Shown here: one piece after another, positions 63,401-64,000 of the stretch
How the letters are laid out: each line of letters opens with the position of its first letter
Numbering within the stretch: position 1 is the stretch's first letter
Source of the DNA: Bacteroidales bacterium
GTDB taxonomy: Bacteria; Bacteroidota; Bacteroidia; Bacteroidales; ML635J-15
Direction: 5' to 3'
DNA length: 64,000 bases
Assembly (NCBI GenBank): GCA_017651185.1
Contig: JAGCDJ010000025.1
Coordinates: 62,001 to 126,000, forward strand
Made by a program: the position numbers and the translations under genes
Notes under the pieces: generated by a model
The model's input: the letters and a program-made list of their open reading frames with translations, nothing else
Told to the model about the DNA's origin: nothing
Database searches by the model: none

Positions 63401-64000
63401 TTCTACCTCGGCAACAGCACTTATAAATGGTGTTTGCGGAACAAGTAATCCAGGAACAGTAACAGCAACAAACGATGCTGGTGCTCTTACAATAAAATTT
63501 ACATCAGACCAATCGGAGGTTTCAACTGGTTGGGTGGCAGAAATAAGCTGCTACATACCGGGACCAGAAGTCGCTGTACAAAGCTACACACCGACAACTG
63601 CCCGTTACAGTACAACAAATGACTTGAATATTACATTCACCAATACAGGTGTAGGTACTACAAGTGAAAACACAACTGCAACTATTTCTACAACCGACGA
63701 ATACATTACTCTTAACAATTCATCTGCAATACTCGGTTCAATCGCTCGCAACGCCACCACAGACGGCACATTCAATTTCACAATGGCAGAAGATGTTCCC
63801 GATGGTCATGTTGTAACAATAAATGTAGCAATTACAGATGGAAGCAATTCATGGAACGAAACGATTACAATCACTGCTATTGGCCACTCATGCGACGCAC
63901 CTACAGGATTGCAGGTTGCTGTAAACAATTCAGACGCTACAATCACATGGGATGCACAGACAATATCAACAGTAACCATTAGTGATGATTTTGAAGGACA
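60435..64000 (+). CDS. C25 (gingipain-like) cysteine protease with PKD and CUB-like domains (3' partial)
   Basis: It starts at the ATG 60435 with signal peptide MKRLLLLVVICAMCSLAFSQ, and the frame is open to the window end. A pro-domain with GSFPYGEVGSPSLPMITRL precedes the catalytic domain (about 240-650). His487 in LNYTAHGDKQEW and Cys520 in GVGNCCLTGNF match the C25 dyad; the second of the two cysteines aligns with the gingipain nucleophile. After a short Ig-like domain there are two PKD domains (LWNFGDGETSTEMNP; WEWTFEGGTPATSTEQNP), a CUB-like domain (YIYDGTSTS), a CARDB-like region and the start of an FnIII domain. A T9SS sorting domain is expected beyond the edge. Probably a secreted endopeptidase. 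Arg/Lys specificity cannot be assigned. Confidence 0.92.
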   Translation, partial: MKRLLLLVVICAMCSLAFSQNGRIPLTPSATKSGSLQSNSMSGFSTTFSFNSIESQSISNEKGTFSEIYIDGSFPYGEVGSPSLPMITRLIAIPEGATPVVTVNGYSENEYVLQDYDINTLSAQQAPVRKNIDPTTVEYVVNNAAYASDVYTTDEIASVEYLGTMRGIRIGKLTVRPVSYNAVANTIKVRNDINVSVDFENANAALTQSIFASTYSPAFNSIYDQLLNKSIFGSNTRSAYTDHPDLYNTPVRMLVICYSGFRDNASLNQWLAWKLQKGYYVDIFYTDETGTTANSIKSFIQTKYNASVSAGNAYTYLIVIGDTDQVPQYMTKNIDSSIGNCASDLGYAAINFSTSSTTNYFPDMFYSRISVENATHLSNYVEKVITYEKYQMSDGGNYLNNVILVGGWDSSWTSTVARPTINYGSNYYFNSSNTTFGGFENGNIEATVSTSSTAGYAGSATGTSTTMGNGVYTSINTGVGFLNYTAHGDKQEWYQPKLTAAQVANLTNAGKYFFGVGNCCLTGNFNNTTTTYSPGSTIGTNACFAETMIRVPKAGAVAYVGCSPYSYWYEDFYWAVGAHSFSSGTAPTTSASTMGVYDAMFVDDYWNSASSLLYLGNLAVQQAVSSNNTNSSITSGNCNNSAHYYFQFYHTFGDGSVMPYVTKPEANTVTIPASVMSGATSMTVNAVAGSYVAVTDNESTIYGVAVANASGVATVNFTNAIPGSGTLYVVVTRQQYQPYFGTVSVIAPNPPVADFTGAPTTIIERESVTFTNNSQYAATYLWNFGDGETSTEMNPVHTYMTPGTYTVTLRVENTLGNDTKTRTNYITVNPNTNPPAADFVASETEISVGTSITFTDLTENIPTSWEWTFEGGTPATSTEQNPSVTYDEPGEYTVTLVAHNAYGSDTEAKTAYITVFYPDVVMSNDPVYVCAGTYKDPGGDDNYENNLSYTQTIYPSTEGAYVRLTFTEFSLENASYNRCYDKFYIYDGTSTSATALINGVCGTSNPGTVTATNDAGALTIKFTSDQSEVSTGWVAEISCYIPGPEVAVQSYTPTTARYSTTNDLNITFTNTGVGTTSENTTATISTTDEYITLNNSSAILGSIARNATTDGTFNFTMAEDVPDGHVVTINVAITDGSNSWNETITITAIGHSCDAPTGLQVAVNNSDATITWDAQTISTVTISDDFEG

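Overview
The window looks like a chromosome segment of a Bacteroidales-type member of the Bacteroidota. It is AT-rich. Many genes are preceded by a TAnnTTTG -7 promoter box instead of a strong Shine-Dalgarno. Five very large or multidomain secreted proteins have PKD, GLUG, FnIII or C25 modules, and four of them end visibly in a Por/T9SS-type C-terminal sorting domain. An S46 dipeptidyl-peptidase, a TonB-dependent receptor and DUF5689 lipoproteins also fit this group. No rRNA, tRNA, CRISPR array, transposase or integrase was seen.

Layout. 0-5 kb: the 3' part of a T9SS-secreted PKD protein, an S46 peptidase (DPP7-like by its S1-pocket residue) and pyrF. 5-25.7 kb: two giant minus-strand surface proteins, a 3332-aa trypsin-like protease fused to a long Ig/PKD array and a 3465-aa GLUG/propeller/FnIII protein. 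25.9-30.9 kb: a GT2 polyprenol-phosphate sugar transferase, asnB, fumC and a WYL regulator. 31-35 kb: a small accessory island with an AAA/DUF4143 ATPase, a decayed and an intact DUF1232 gene, a DUF3791-DUF3990-small protein cassette resembling a toxin-antitoxin module, a zinc-ribbon protein and an orphan LHH (HNH/EndoVII-like) nuclease. This island also holds several unusual non-coding repeats. 35-38.6 kb: prfB with its programmed +1 frameshift, and a carboxyltransferase (pyruvate carboxylase B / oxaloacetate decarboxylase type) whose biotinyl-like domain has no biotin lysine.

38.6-55.3 kb is a rearranged block. It holds a 3737-aa T9SS protein paralogous to the 3465-aa one, a frameshifted DUF6056-like membrane protein, and a two-gene operon of a secreted coiled-coil protein plus a TIR-TPR protein. 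The block carries two interleaved duplications: the 3' end and terminator of the carboxyltransferase gene, and the 3' end of the DUF6056-like gene. 55.3-60 kb: an operon of a TonB-dependent receptor and two DUF5689 lipoproteins, without a SusD partner. 60-64 kb: a non-coding array of short GGCG-n-GCC hairpins, then a C25 (gingipain-like) protease that runs off the window.

The coherent theme is an outer-membrane and secreted proteolytic/adhesive lifestyle: S46 peptidase, S1-like protease, C25 protease and giant adhesin-like cargo. Small defence-like or selfish cassettes sit between housekeeping genes. The best candidates for something little described are the secreted coiled-coil/TIR-TPR pair inside the interleaved duplications and the DUF3791-DUF3990 triad. 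Among non-coding elements, the 10-bp phased repeat before the LHH nuclease and the hairpin array at 60.1 kb stand out.
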